From positions 124,001 to 188,000 of the forward strand of contig NZ_VVIW01000003.1 of NCBI RefSeq assembly GCF_011682045.1: a stretch of 64,000 nt of DNA. The letters run 5' to 3'. This DNA comes from Massilia aquatica. Its GTDB lineage: Bacteria > Pseudomonadota > Gammaproteobacteria > Burkholderiales > Burkholderiaceae_D. The notes under the pieces are model-generated. The model did no database searches. It was not told the origin of the DNA and worked only from the letters and a program-made list of their open reading frames with translations. This document shows, piece by piece, positions 9,877 to 18,108 of the stretch (position 1 is the first letter of the stretch; the number at the start of each line of letters is the position of its first letter). The translations under genes were made by a program, and so were the position numbers.

Positions 9877-10889
9877 TGGACGACTGGCTCAGCGCCACCG
9901 CCGCTACCCCTACGCCTGCCATCCTGGTGACCGTGGCCATCGTCGAAGGCTCCGGCCCGCGCGAGTGCGGCGCGAAGATGCTGGTCGACGCCACCCGCGT
10001 GCTTGACACCATTGGCGGCGGCCACCTGGAACACCGCGCCATCGAGACCGCCCGCGCCATGCTGGAAGGCGGCCGCGCGCGCCACTTTGAACGCTACGCG
10101 CTCGGCCCGAGCCTGGGCCAGTGCTGCGGCGGCGTGGTGCACCTGTCGTTCGAATTGTTCGATGCGGCGCAGGCCGCGCTGCTCGGCCAGCGCCGCCAGG
10201 ACGACAGCTGGCGCGTGGTCGCCATCGATGGCGCGCCGGAGAGCGCGCTGTTCGACGGCGACGGCCGCTGGCTCGCCGGCAGCCGTCCACCGGTCTTCGC
10301 GCGCGACCGCGGCGCCTACGTCATGCAGGAGCCGGACGGGCGGCGCTGGCTGGTCGACCCGCTGTTCGCGCCGCGCGCGCACCTGGTGCTGTTCGGCGCC
10401 GGCCACGTGGGCACGGCCATCGTGCGCGCACTGGCGCATTTGCCATGCACGGTCACCTGGGTCGACGAGCGCGACGACATGTTCCCCCCATGGGTCCCGG
10501 CCAACGTCACCGTGGAGGCGACCGACGTGCCGGAAGCGCTGGTGGCTTGCGCCCCGGCCAATGCCAGCTACCTCGTCATGACCCACAGCCACGCGCTCGA
10601 CCAGCGCCTGACCGAGGCGATCATGGCGCGCCCCGGTGTCGGCTGGTTCGGCCTGATCGGATCGAAAACCAAGCGCCGCCAGTTCGAACACCGCCTGCGT
10701 GCGCGTGGCGTGGACGCGGCGCGGATTGATACAATGGTCTGCCCGATCGGGCTGGCCGGCATTACCAACAAGGCGCCGGCGGTCATCGCCGCTTCTGTCT
10801 GCGCGCAATTACTGACCGTCTGGGAAACCATGCAAGGAACGCCCAGCGCGTCCAGGCTGCCCCGGGCCGCAATCACCGAAAGAGTCTGA
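9876..10889 (+). CDS. xdhC: Xanthine dehydrogenase accessory protein XdhC
   Basis: This chaperone binds molybdenum cofactor, promotes its sulfuration and inserts it into XdhB. The 337-aa product has the XdhC/CoxI N-terminal domain (ILVTVAIVEGSGPRECGAKM, then GPSLGQCCGGVVHLSFE with the conserved CCGG) and a C-terminal Rossmann part (VLFGAGHVGTAIVRAL; MTHSHALDQRLTEAI; WFGLIGSKTKR). It overlaps xdhB by one base at the start and guaD by one base at the end, implying translational coupling. Of many in-frame upstream codons only the ATG at 9876 fits the family length. Confidence 0.93.
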   Translation: MDDWLSATAATPTPAILVTVAIVEGSGPRECGAKMLVDATRVLDTIGGGHLEHRAIETARAMLEGGRARHFERYALGPSLGQCCGGVVHLSFELFDAAQAALLGQRRQDDSWRVVAIDGAPESALFDGDGRWLAGSRPPVFARDRGAYVMQEPDGRRWLVDPLFAPRAHLVLFGAGHVGTAIVRALAHLPCTVTWVDERDDMFPPWVPANVTVEATDVPEALVACAPANASYLVMTHSHALDQRLTEAIMARPGVGWFGLIGSKTKRRQFEHRLRARGVDAARIDTMVCPIGLAGITNKAPAVIAASVCAQLLTVWETMQGTPSASRLPRAAITERV

Positions 10890-12214
10890 TGTCTACCGTA
10901 CCACCAAGCACCGTGCAAGCCTACCGAGCCAGCTTGCTGCATTTTCACGCCGACCCGGCCTTCAGCCAGGATGCCTGCCTGTGGCACGAAGATGGCCTGT
11001 TGATCGTTGCCGACGGCAAAGTCCGGGCGGCCGGCGACTACGCGCAGCTGCTGGCGACGCTGCCCCCCGGCGTGCAGGTGGTCGATTATCGCGGCAAGGT
11101 GATCATGCCTGGCTTTATCGACACCCACCTGCACTTCCCGCAGACCGACATGATCGCCTCGCCGGCGCCGGGCCTGTTGCCGTGGCTGGAAACCTATACT
11201 TTCCCGACCGAGCGCCAGTTCGGCGACCCGGCGCATGCGCGCGAAGTGGCCGATTTTTTCCTCGACGAGCTGCTGCGCTGCGGGACCACCACGGCCATGG
11301 TGTACTGCACCGTGCACCGCGAGTCGGTCGACGCGTTCTTTGAGGCCAGCGCGGCGCGCAACCTGCGCATGGCGGCCGGGAAGGTGCTCATGGACCGCAA
11401 CTGCCCCGAGTTTTTGCGCGATAGCGCCGAGGGCGGGGTGCGCGACAGCGAGGACCTGATCAAGAAGTGGCACAACAAGGGCCGCGCCATGTACGCGATC
11501 ACCCCGCGCTTCGCGCCCACGTCCACCGAAGCGCAGTTGCGCCTGACGGGTGAACTGGCGGCGGCGTATCCGGACACGTATATCCAGACCCACGTGTCGG
11601 AAAACGCGGACGAGTGCAGCTGGGTCAAGTCGCTGTTTCCGGATGCGCGCAGCTATCTGGACGTGTACGATCACTATGGGCTGATGCGCGAGCGCGCCAT
11701 GTTCGGCCACTGCATCTGGCTCGACGACGCCGACTTTGCGCGCATGGCCGAGACCGGGTCGGCGGCGGCGGTCTGCCCGACCTCCAACTTCTTCCTCGGC
11801 AGCGGCTTGTTCGATTTCGAAAAGGCCGACGCGGCGCGGGTTTCGCTGTCGCTGGCGACCGACGTGGGAGGGGGGACATCCTTCTCCATGTTGCAAACTA
11901 TGAATGAAGCCTATAAAGTAGCGCGATTGAAAGGCAGCTATCTGCCGGCCGCGCGCATGTTTTACCTGGCGACCCTGGGCGCGGCGCGCAGCATGCAACT
12001 CGAAGGGACCATCGGCAGTTTCGTGGCGGGGGCGGAAGCCGATTTCATCGTGCTCGACCCGAAAGCGACGCCCTTGCTGGCGCGCCGCACGGAGCGTTGT
12101 AACAATCTCGAGGAGCTGCTGTTCGCGCTGGCGCTGCTGGGCGACGACCGCTGCGTGGGTGCGACCTATGCGGCTGGGCGCAAGGTGCATGAGCGCACGG
12201 GGGTGATGTTGTAA
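10889..12214 (+). CDS. guaD: Guanine deaminase
   Basis: It converts guanine to xanthine, feeding XDH. The 441-aa amidohydrolase has the metal motif FIDTHLHFPQTD, the guanine-deaminase segment WLETYTFPTERQF, CGTTTAMVYCTVH, the ligand THVSENADE, GHCIWLDD, CPTSNFFLGSG and ATDVGGGTSFSM. Overlap with the xdhC stop (TGATG) places it last in the puuE-xdhABC-guaD run. The final codons and the stop fall inside a 44-bp tandem repeat (12208-12295), so the repeat begins within coding sequence. Confidence 0.95.
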   Translation: MSTVPPSTVQAYRASLLHFHADPAFSQDACLWHEDGLLIVADGKVRAAGDYAQLLATLPPGVQVVDYRGKVIMPGFIDTHLHFPQTDMIASPAPGLLPWLETYTFPTERQFGDPAHAREVADFFLDELLRCGTTTAMVYCTVHRESVDAFFEASAARNLRMAAGKVLMDRNCPEFLRDSAEGGVRDSEDLIKKWHNKGRAMYAITPRFAPTSTEAQLRLTGELAAAYPDTYIQTHVSENADECSWVKSLFPDARSYLDVYDHYGLMRERAMFGHCIWLDDADFARMAETGSAAAVCPTSNFFLGSGLFDFEKADAARVSLSLATDVGGGTSFSMLQTMNEAYKVARLKGSYLPAARMFYLATLGAARSMQLEGTIGSFVAGAEADFIVLDPKATPLLARRTERCNNLEELLFALALLGDDRCVGATYAAGRKVHERTGVML

Positions 12215-12295
12215 GTACCGCCGCATTTTGAACCGTCGTTCCCCAGCAGGCGTTGTAAGTACCACCGCATTTTGATTCGTCTTCCCCGCGCAGGC
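12208..12295 (+). repeat. Two tandem 44-bp direct repeats overlapping the guaD stop codon
   Basis: Copies 12208-12251 and 12252-12295 both read GTTGTAAGTACC-CCGCATTTTGA-CGTC-TTCCCC-GCAGGC with few differences. The first carries the guaD stop. The second merges into the dispersed triple-hairpin element that follows. It looks like an expansion of the flank of that element. Confidence 0.7.
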
Positions 12296-12350
12296 GGGGA
12301 TCCATGGCACCTCTGAGCATCGGTGCTATGGACCCCCGCCTTCGCGGGGG
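12284..12350. repeat. Dispersed triple-hairpin repeat, copy 1 (guaD-ada gap)
   Basis: The element is CCCCGCG-CAGG-CGGGG, then CCATGGCACC paired with GGTGCTATGG, then CCCCCGCC-TTCG-CGGGGG. The three stem-loops together form an overall inverted repeat. Further full copies lie at 41462-41552, 47551-47629 and 62143-62236, with a single-arm copy at 22095-22120. It resembles REP/BIME elements; no transposase-like gene is nearby. Confidence 0.75.
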
Positions 12351-12387
12351 CGACGGCGTTACTCAACGACTAGAGAAGAAGAAATCC

Positions 12388-13887
12388 ATGATCCGTAAAA
12401 CGAGCAGCCTGTTGATCGCCCTGGCCCTGGCCGCCAGCGCGTATGCCGCGCCACCGACCGCCACGTCCAGGGCCAACGAAGCGGCCACCGCGCGCCACCT
12501 GGCGGGCCTGATCGCCGGCGCCGAACCGAAGCTGTCCGAACTGACCCTGTTCTTCTCGCAGATGCCCAAGGGCGCCGACCTGCATCACCATTACTCCGGT
12601 TCCGTCTACGCCGAACAATACGTCGACTTCCTCGACAAGCAGGGCCTGTGCGTCAACAAGCAGACCTACCGCATCGAAACCGACAAGGCCGTCATCGCCG
12701 CCCAGCGCGCGCTGCCCGCCGCCGAACGCACCTGCCTCTCGTCCGCCGAGGTGCTGGCCGACGACTTCACCTACCGCGAACTGCTGCAGCGCTGGTCGAG
12801 CAAGGACTTCGACAACCACGGCGCGATCCAGCCGCCGCCGGACCGCCAGTTCTTCCAGACCTTCGGCTTCTTCGGCCCGGTCTCGAACGACAACTTCAAC
12901 GAAGGCTTGCTGGAGCTGAAAAAGCGCGCCATCGCCGAAAACGTCGGCTACATCGAAACCATGTTCAAGCTCGCGCCGATGACCGGCAACAGCGACGCCG
13001 ATACGGCCATGTGGAAGGCCCGCGACGACGCCGCGCTCACCGCCGCCATGCGCGGCTGGATGGAAAAGCTCGACAAGGACCCCGCCTTCAACAAGGGCCT
13101 GGACGACTACGTCGAGCGCATCAAGACCAACCACGCCAACATCGACGACGAGCAGTTCACCATGCGCTACCAGGCGTATGTACTGCGTCTTGTGAACCCG
13201 TCGCTGGTGTTCTCGTCGATGCTGGCCGCCTTCAAGGCGTCCAGCCAGAGCGACTTGATCGTCGGCGTCAATATCGTCGGCCAGGAGAGTCTGGCGCCAT
13301 CGATGCGCGACTACGAGCTGCACATGAAGATGTTCCGCTTCCTGAAGACCCAGTACCCGAAAGTGAAGCTGGCGCTGCACGCGGGCGAGCTGGCGCTGGG
13401 CGACGTGCCGCCGGAAGGACTCAAGTTCCACATCGAGCAGGCCCTGAACGTGGCCGGCGCCGACCGCATCGGCCACGGCATCGACCTGGCGCACGAGTCG
13501 AATGCGATCGCCATCATGAAAACCATGCGCGAGAAGGATATTCCGGTCGAGATCAACCTGACCAGCAATGCCTTCATCTCCGGCATCAAGGGCGCCAACC
13601 ACCCGGTGACCCTGTACCGCAAGTTCGGCGTGCCGTATGTGATTTCGACCGACGATGCGGGCGTCACGCGCCACAACCTGTCGCAGGAATACACGCTGTT
13701 CGCCAGCCGCTACCAGCCGTCCTACGCCGAAATCAAGAAGGTTTCGTACAACGGCGTGCGCTACGCCTTTTTGCCGCAGCAGGAAAAACAGCGCCTGACG
13801 CGCCAGCTCGACGAGCGCTTTGCCCGCTTTGAGGCGCAGGTGGCCTCGTGGCCAACCGCCGCCAGCGTCGCGCCGCGCGCCCGCTGA
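12388..13887 (+). CDS. Exported adenosine deaminase family enzyme
   Basis: It deaminates adenosine (or deoxyadenosine) to inosine by family membership. The 499-aa product begins MIRKTSSLLIALALAASAYA, a cleavable signal peptide, so it acts in the periplasm or outside. Metal and catalytic motifs are ADLHHHYSGS (about 64-68), LHAGEL (about 330), DRIGHGIDLAHE and STDDAGV (about 420). It is longer than cytosolic Add and resembles ADGF-type secreted deaminases. A purine-rich AGAGAAGAAG stretch precedes the ATG at 12388. Position after guaD supports extracellular purine-nucleoside salvage. Confidence 0.88.
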   Translation: MIRKTSSLLIALALAASAYAAPPTATSRANEAATARHLAGLIAGAEPKLSELTLFFSQMPKGADLHHHYSGSVYAEQYVDFLDKQGLCVNKQTYRIETDKAVIAAQRALPAAERTCLSSAEVLADDFTYRELLQRWSSKDFDNHGAIQPPPDRQFFQTFGFFGPVSNDNFNEGLLELKKRAIAENVGYIETMFKLAPMTGNSDADTAMWKARDDAALTAAMRGWMEKLDKDPAFNKGLDDYVERIKTNHANIDDEQFTMRYQAYVLRLVNPSLVFSSMLAAFKASSQSDLIVGVNIVGQESLAPSMRDYELHMKMFRFLKTQYPKVKLALHAGELALGDVPPEGLKFHIEQALNVAGADRIGHGIDLAHESNAIAIMKTMREKDIPVEINLTSNAFISGIKGANHPVTLYRKFGVPYVISTDDAGVTRHNLSQEYTLFASRYQPSYAEIKKVSYNGVRYAFLPQQEKQRLTRQLDERFARFEAQVASWPTAASVAPRAR

Positions 13888-13896
13888 CCCGCCCCC

Positions 13897-13922
13897 GCCG
13901 TTCCCGCGCTCGCGGGAACGGC
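13897..13922. repeat. Perfect 12-bp-stem hairpin downstream of the adenosine deaminase gene
   Basis: GCCGTTCCCGCG and CGCGGGAACGGC are separated by two bases, 10 bp after the stop codon. No T-run follows, so it is either a factor-dependent terminator aid or a REP-like unit. From here to 14549 no gene is supported; that space contains only the composite promoter at 14201-14271 and AT-richer flanks. Confidence 0.6.
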
Positions 13923-14200
13923 ACCTTCTGCCGTTCCCCCCTGCCTGCCTCCCAAACTCAGCACAATATCTGCCGTGCCATCTTGAGTTAGCTCCAACTC
14001 TTCCGCTTTAGTTGCAAAAAATGATTTACGTAATGGAAAGTGTGTGGCCGTCCCGCTACACATTTGCGCGTCCGGGCAAACGTTTGTCGAAATTCTGTAT
14101 GAAAGGATTTCACCTCATAACCTAGGATTTATAATCCCGCCAAGGCCACAAGCCCGGAAACACGCCTCAGGAACCCCATCTAGCACTACTTTATGCATGA

Positions 14201-14271
14201 ATTTATATGATCGATATATAAATGCATAAACGAAATGGTATTTGTCAGCGTCGCAGCCACTGCTGCATAGT
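14201..14271 (+). promoter_or_regulatory. Composite operator/promoter, copy A, upstream of TonB receptor 1
   Basis: The operator-like palindrome ATTTATA-N9-TATAAAT (14201-14223) is followed by G, 13 bases, then GTATTTGTCA (14238-14247). The latter includes a -35-like TTGTCA (14242-14247). After 18 bases comes a -10-like CATAGT (14266-14271) preceded by TG. The same architecture with identical spacing occurs at 31824-31894 (minus) and 40415-40485. The receptor ATG lies about 280 bp downstream, leaving a long leader. Promoter function is inferred from conservation and geometry. Confidence 0.65.
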
Positions 14272-14549
14272 GACCTGAGGATGATCCACGAAGCAATCTT
14301 GCCAGTCGCCACTTGGTCATGCTGGTGACATATTCGGCCAGTAGACTTGCGCGCTGCGCAGGGCATTGTCGCGGTCGGGCGCACTCGCTCGACGGACCTG
14401 GAAGGCAAAGAATAACGACGGCCGCGCATGGCGTCGACTGGTTTTTTCGTGGCGGCGCCATCAGCGCCGCCAGCGCAGATTTGCAGCAAAGTACAGAGGA
14501 AAGGCTTCGCCGCCTTTCACCATAACATGTCTTTTTTTGGGGTTACACA

Positions 14550-17500
14550 ATGATCAAACATAATCGGATGCAGGTCACCAAGCTGGCGCTGGCGCTGTCA
14601 ATCGCGCTGGCGACCTTGCCGGCCATGGCGCAGAACACCACGTCGGCTATCGGCGGGCGTATTTCCGCCGCCGACGGCAAGCCAGCCGGCGGCGCAACCG
14701 TATCCATCGTCCACGCCGAATCCGGTTCCGTCAGCAATGTCGTCACCGATGGCGAAGGGCGCTATGTGGCACGCGGCCTGCGTTCGGGCGGTCCGTACAC
14801 GATCATCATTACCAAAGACGGCATCACCGAAAAACGCGAAGGCGTGTTCATCCAGCTGGCCGAGACCGCTTCCGTCGACGCCACCCTGGGCGCGCCGATG
14901 CAGACCGTGACCATCGCCGGTTCGGCTGCCCGTTCGGAAAAATTCTCGAAATCGAACATGGGTTCCGGCACCAGCCTGAGCTCGAACGAAATCGCCACCC
15001 AGGCATCGATCCAGCGCAACCTGCAAGATTACGCCCGTGCCGACCCGCGCGTGGCCCAGACCGACAAGGAACGCGGCGAAATCTCCGTGGCCGGCCAGAA
15101 CTCGCGCTACAACTCGCTGACCATCGACGGCGTGGCCGTGAACGACACCTTCGGCCTGGAATCGAACGGCAGCCCGACCGCCAAGCAGCCGATCTCGATC
15201 GAAGCGATCCAGACCGTGCAGGTCAACGTCGCCAACTACGACGTGACGCAAAAGGGCTACACCGGCGGCAACATCAACGCCGTCACCAAGTCCGGCACCA
15301 ACACGCTCAAGGGCAGTGTTTACTATGTGTTCCGTAACGACAAGCTGTCGGGCGACCGCTACAACAACGCCAACGACACCTACTACGCGCCACCGTCGAC
15401 CAAGGACACCACCGCCGGCTTCACCCTGGGCGGCCCGCTGATCCAGGATAAGCTGTTCATTTTCGCTAACTACGAGAAGCTCGAATCGAGCCGCGCCGCG
15501 CCAGCCTTCGGCCCGCTGGGCAGCTCGCTGACCAACGTCGGCCTCACGCCAGCGTTCATTTCCAACGCGCAGACCATCGCCAAGGACAAGTTCGGCATCA
15601 ACGCCGGCACCACCGACGTGCCGGCTGGCGCCAAGCTGAACGTGGAAGACGCGCTGGTCAAGGTCGACTGGAACATCAACGACGACCACCGCGCCATGTT
15701 CCGCTACTCGAAGACCTCGCAGTCCGAGCCGCAATTTGCCGGCATTTCCGCCACCGGCCTGTCGCTCAACTCGCAGTGGTACGCGCAAGACAAGTCGATC
15801 GAAACCTTCGTCGCCCAGCTGACGTCCGACTGGACCCCTAACTTCTCGACCGAATTCAAGGTATCGCAGCGCGACTACGACAGCGTGCCGACCCTGAATT
15901 CGCGCCTGCCTGCGATCAGCCTGTCGATGTCAGGAGCGAACCCGGCCGGTACGCCGGCATCCGTGCCGACCACCAACCGCTCGCTCAACTTCGGTACCGA
16001 GAACAGCCGTCACCGCAACATTCTCGGCACCAAGACCGACGACATCTACCTGGGCGCCAACTGGGCCCTGGGTGACCACGAAGTCAAGTTCGGCACCGAC
16101 TACAGCAACAACAAGGTCTACAACGCCTTCCAGCAAAACATTTTCGGCAATTACAGCTTCAGCTGCCAGAATCCAAGCAACACCTGGACCTACAGCTTCG
16201 CGTTTGCCACCTGCGCCAATGCCACCCCGGCCCAGGTTGAGCAAGCCATCCTGGAAAACTTCAGCAAAGGCCGTCCAAGCTCGTACCAGTTGCAGGTTGC
16301 CGCCAAGGGCGTGAACCTGAACGACGCCGTTGCCGACTTCGCCCTGAAAAACTACGGCGCGTTTGTACAGGATACCTGGACCATCAGCCCGCGCCTGACC
16401 GTGACCGCCGGCGTGCGTCTCGATGCAGCGCGCATCAGCGACCGTCCACGCCGCAACAGCGCGATCGCCGCAGCGAAGATCGAAGGCGACTTCGCCAAGG
16501 GCATCCGCGAAAAAGGCGGTTATGGCCTGGACAACACCAACACCTTCGACGGCCAGAACCTGATACAGCCGCGTTTCGGCATCAACTACAACCTCGACAC
16601 CACCCGCAAGATGCAAATCCGCGGTGGCGCCGGCCTGTTCCAGGGTAACGCTGCCGCTGTCTGGCTGTCGAACCCGTTCTCCAACCCTGGCGTGGCAACC
16701 ACCACCGTCGGTTGCGGCACCGGTAACTTCGCTGCCTGCAATGGCGCAACCCTGTTCAGCGCCAATCCGGACCAGCAGCCAACCACCATTGGCGGCAACG
16801 CCTCGGCGCCGGCGGCCAACGTCGACATCCTGGCGCAGGGCTTGCGCCAGCCGTCGGTCTGGAAAGCCAACGTCGCCTTCGACATGGAACTGCCATGGTA
16901 CGGCCTGGTCTTTTCTGCGGAATACCTGCACGTGAAGTCCAAGGACGCGATCTACTACCAGAACCTGAACCTCGGCGCCGCCACCCGCAAGGGCAGCGAC
17001 GGCCGCGACCTGTTCTACACCGCGCAGGGTTACAACCCGTTGTGCTGGAGCGCGACCGGCAACTCGATCGCCAGCGGCACCGCTTGCACCGGCTTGCGTA
17101 ACAAGGCACTGAGCAACGAATCGTTCGCCAACGTGCTGCTGGCGCAGAAGACCGACAAGGGCGGCAGCGGCATGGCCACCATGTCGATCAGCCGTCCATT
17201 GACCTCGGGCCTGGGCTGGTCGGTAGCGTACACCTACACCGATGCCAAGGAAGTCTCGCCACTGACCTCGTCGACCTCGAACTCGAACTTCACCGGCCGT
17301 TCGGTGTTCAATCCGAACGAAGAAGTCAACGCCAATTCGAGCTACCTGGTCAAGAACCGCGTGAACGCCATCGTCAACTTCCAGAAGAACTTCTTCGGCG
17401 CTTACAAGACGCGTTTCGGCATGTTCTACGAAGGCCGTTCGGGTAAACCTTACAGCTGGACCATCAACAACGACTTGAACGGCGACGGTTCCGCTGGTAA

Positions 17501-17972
17501 CGACCTGATGTACATCCCGTCGGCGCCAGGTTCGGGCGAAGTGGTGTTCGCGGGCGACAAGCCAGGCAGCACTGTCAACGAAGACAAGTTCTGGAGCGTG
17601 GTCAACAGCAACAGCGTGCTGAAGAAAGCCGCTGGCGGCGTGGTTGGCCGTAACACGGACTTCTCGCCTTGGAGCAACAGCTTCGACATGCGCGTCTCGC
17701 AGGAATTGCCAGGCCTGTTCGCCAAGAACAAGGCTGTCTTCAGCCTCGACTTCTTCAACGTCGGCAACCTGCTGAACAAGAAATGGGGCCGTATCAATGA
17801 AGTCGGCTTCCAGGGCGCCGGCGCCCAGGCACGCAGCTTCGTCGACTACGTTGGTATGGAAAACGGCAAGTACATCTACAAAGTACGCGACAACGTCGAA
17901 TCGCTCGACGTTCGCCAGACCAAGGGCGAATCGCAGTGGGCCATCCAGGCGACCGTCAAGTACGAATTCTGA
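14550..17972 (+). CDS. Oar-like TonB-dependent receptor with N-terminal carboxypeptidase-regulatory-like domain
   Basis: This 1140-aa outer-membrane protein has a signal peptide ending LATLPAMAQ and a beta-sandwich carboxypeptidase-regulatory-like domain (about 33-120, GRISAADGKPAGGATVSIV). A plug (about 130-250, with NSRYNSLTIDGVAVNDTFG and GYTGGNINAVTKSGTN) and a long barrel ending in aromatic YEF follow. Family members import large or scarce substrates using TonB energy. Its location next to exported nucleases and the shared promoter suggest nucleic acid or nucleoside uptake; the substrate is inference. A second ATG six codons in (14568) is possible. Confidence 0.88.
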   Translation: MIKHNRMQVTKLALALSIALATLPAMAQNTTSAIGGRISAADGKPAGGATVSIVHAESGSVSNVVTDGEGRYVARGLRSGGPYTIIITKDGITEKREGVFIQLAETASVDATLGAPMQTVTIAGSAARSEKFSKSNMGSGTSLSSNEIATQASIQRNLQDYARADPRVAQTDKERGEISVAGQNSRYNSLTIDGVAVNDTFGLESNGSPTAKQPISIEAIQTVQVNVANYDVTQKGYTGGNINAVTKSGTNTLKGSVYYVFRNDKLSGDRYNNANDTYYAPPSTKDTTAGFTLGGPLIQDKLFIFANYEKLESSRAAPAFGPLGSSLTNVGLTPAFISNAQTIAKDKFGINAGTTDVPAGAKLNVEDALVKVDWNINDDHRAMFRYSKTSQSEPQFAGISATGLSLNSQWYAQDKSIETFVAQLTSDWTPNFSTEFKVSQRDYDSVPTLNSRLPAISLSMSGANPAGTPASVPTTNRSLNFGTENSRHRNILGTKTDDIYLGANWALGDHEVKFGTDYSNNKVYNAFQQNIFGNYSFSCQNPSNTWTYSFAFATCANATPAQVEQAILENFSKGRPSSYQLQVAAKGVNLNDAVADFALKNYGAFVQDTWTISPRLTVTAGVRLDAARISDRPRRNSAIAAAKIEGDFAKGIREKGGYGLDNTNTFDGQNLIQPRFGINYNLDTTRKMQIRGGAGLFQGNAAAVWLSNPFSNPGVATTTVGCGTGNFAACNGATLFSANPDQQPTTIGGNASAPAANVDILAQGLRQPSVWKANVAFDMELPWYGLVFSAEYLHVKSKDAIYYQNLNLGAATRKGSDGRDLFYTAQGYNPLCWSATGNSIASGTACTGLRNKALSNESFANVLLAQKTDKGGSGMATMSISRPLTSGLGWSVAYTYTDAKEVSPLTSSTSNSNFTGRSVFNPNEEVNANSSYLVKNRVNAIVNFQKNFFGAYKTRFGMFYEGRSGKPYSWTINNDLNGDGSAGNDLMYIPSAPGSGEVVFAGDKPGSTVNEDKFWSVVNSNSVLKKAAGGVVGRNTDFSPWSNSFDMRVSQELPGLFAKNKAVFSLDFFNVGNLLNKKWGRINEVGFQGAGAQARSFVDYVGMENGKYIYKVRDNVESLDVRQTKGESQWAIQATVKYEF

Positions 17973-17994
17973 TGCATAGCTGAGTAATTCAAGG

Positions 17995-18026
17995 AACGGC
18001 CGGTGGCGACACTGGCCGTTTTTTTT
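17995..18026 (+). terminator. Rho-independent terminator after TonB receptor 1
   Basis: Stem AACGGCC (17995-18001) pairs with GGCCGTT (18014-18020), and a run of eight T follows (18019-18026). It lies 22 bases after the stop codon. Confidence 0.85.
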
Positions 18027-18108
18027 CGTCCCGCCCGATACATTTCCGATACATATTAGAGGGCGTAGCATCCGCTGCGGCCTGCGCTCTTCGGTTATCC
18101 TACTACCT

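Noticed and set aside
12304-12387. N-terminal extension of the adenosine deaminase into the repeat
   Set aside because: The extension would bury a clear signal peptide and encodes only repeat sequence (MDPRLRGGD).
13897-13922. Strong hairpin as a rho-independent terminator
   Set aside because: No T-run follows on either strand; kept as a structural repeat only.
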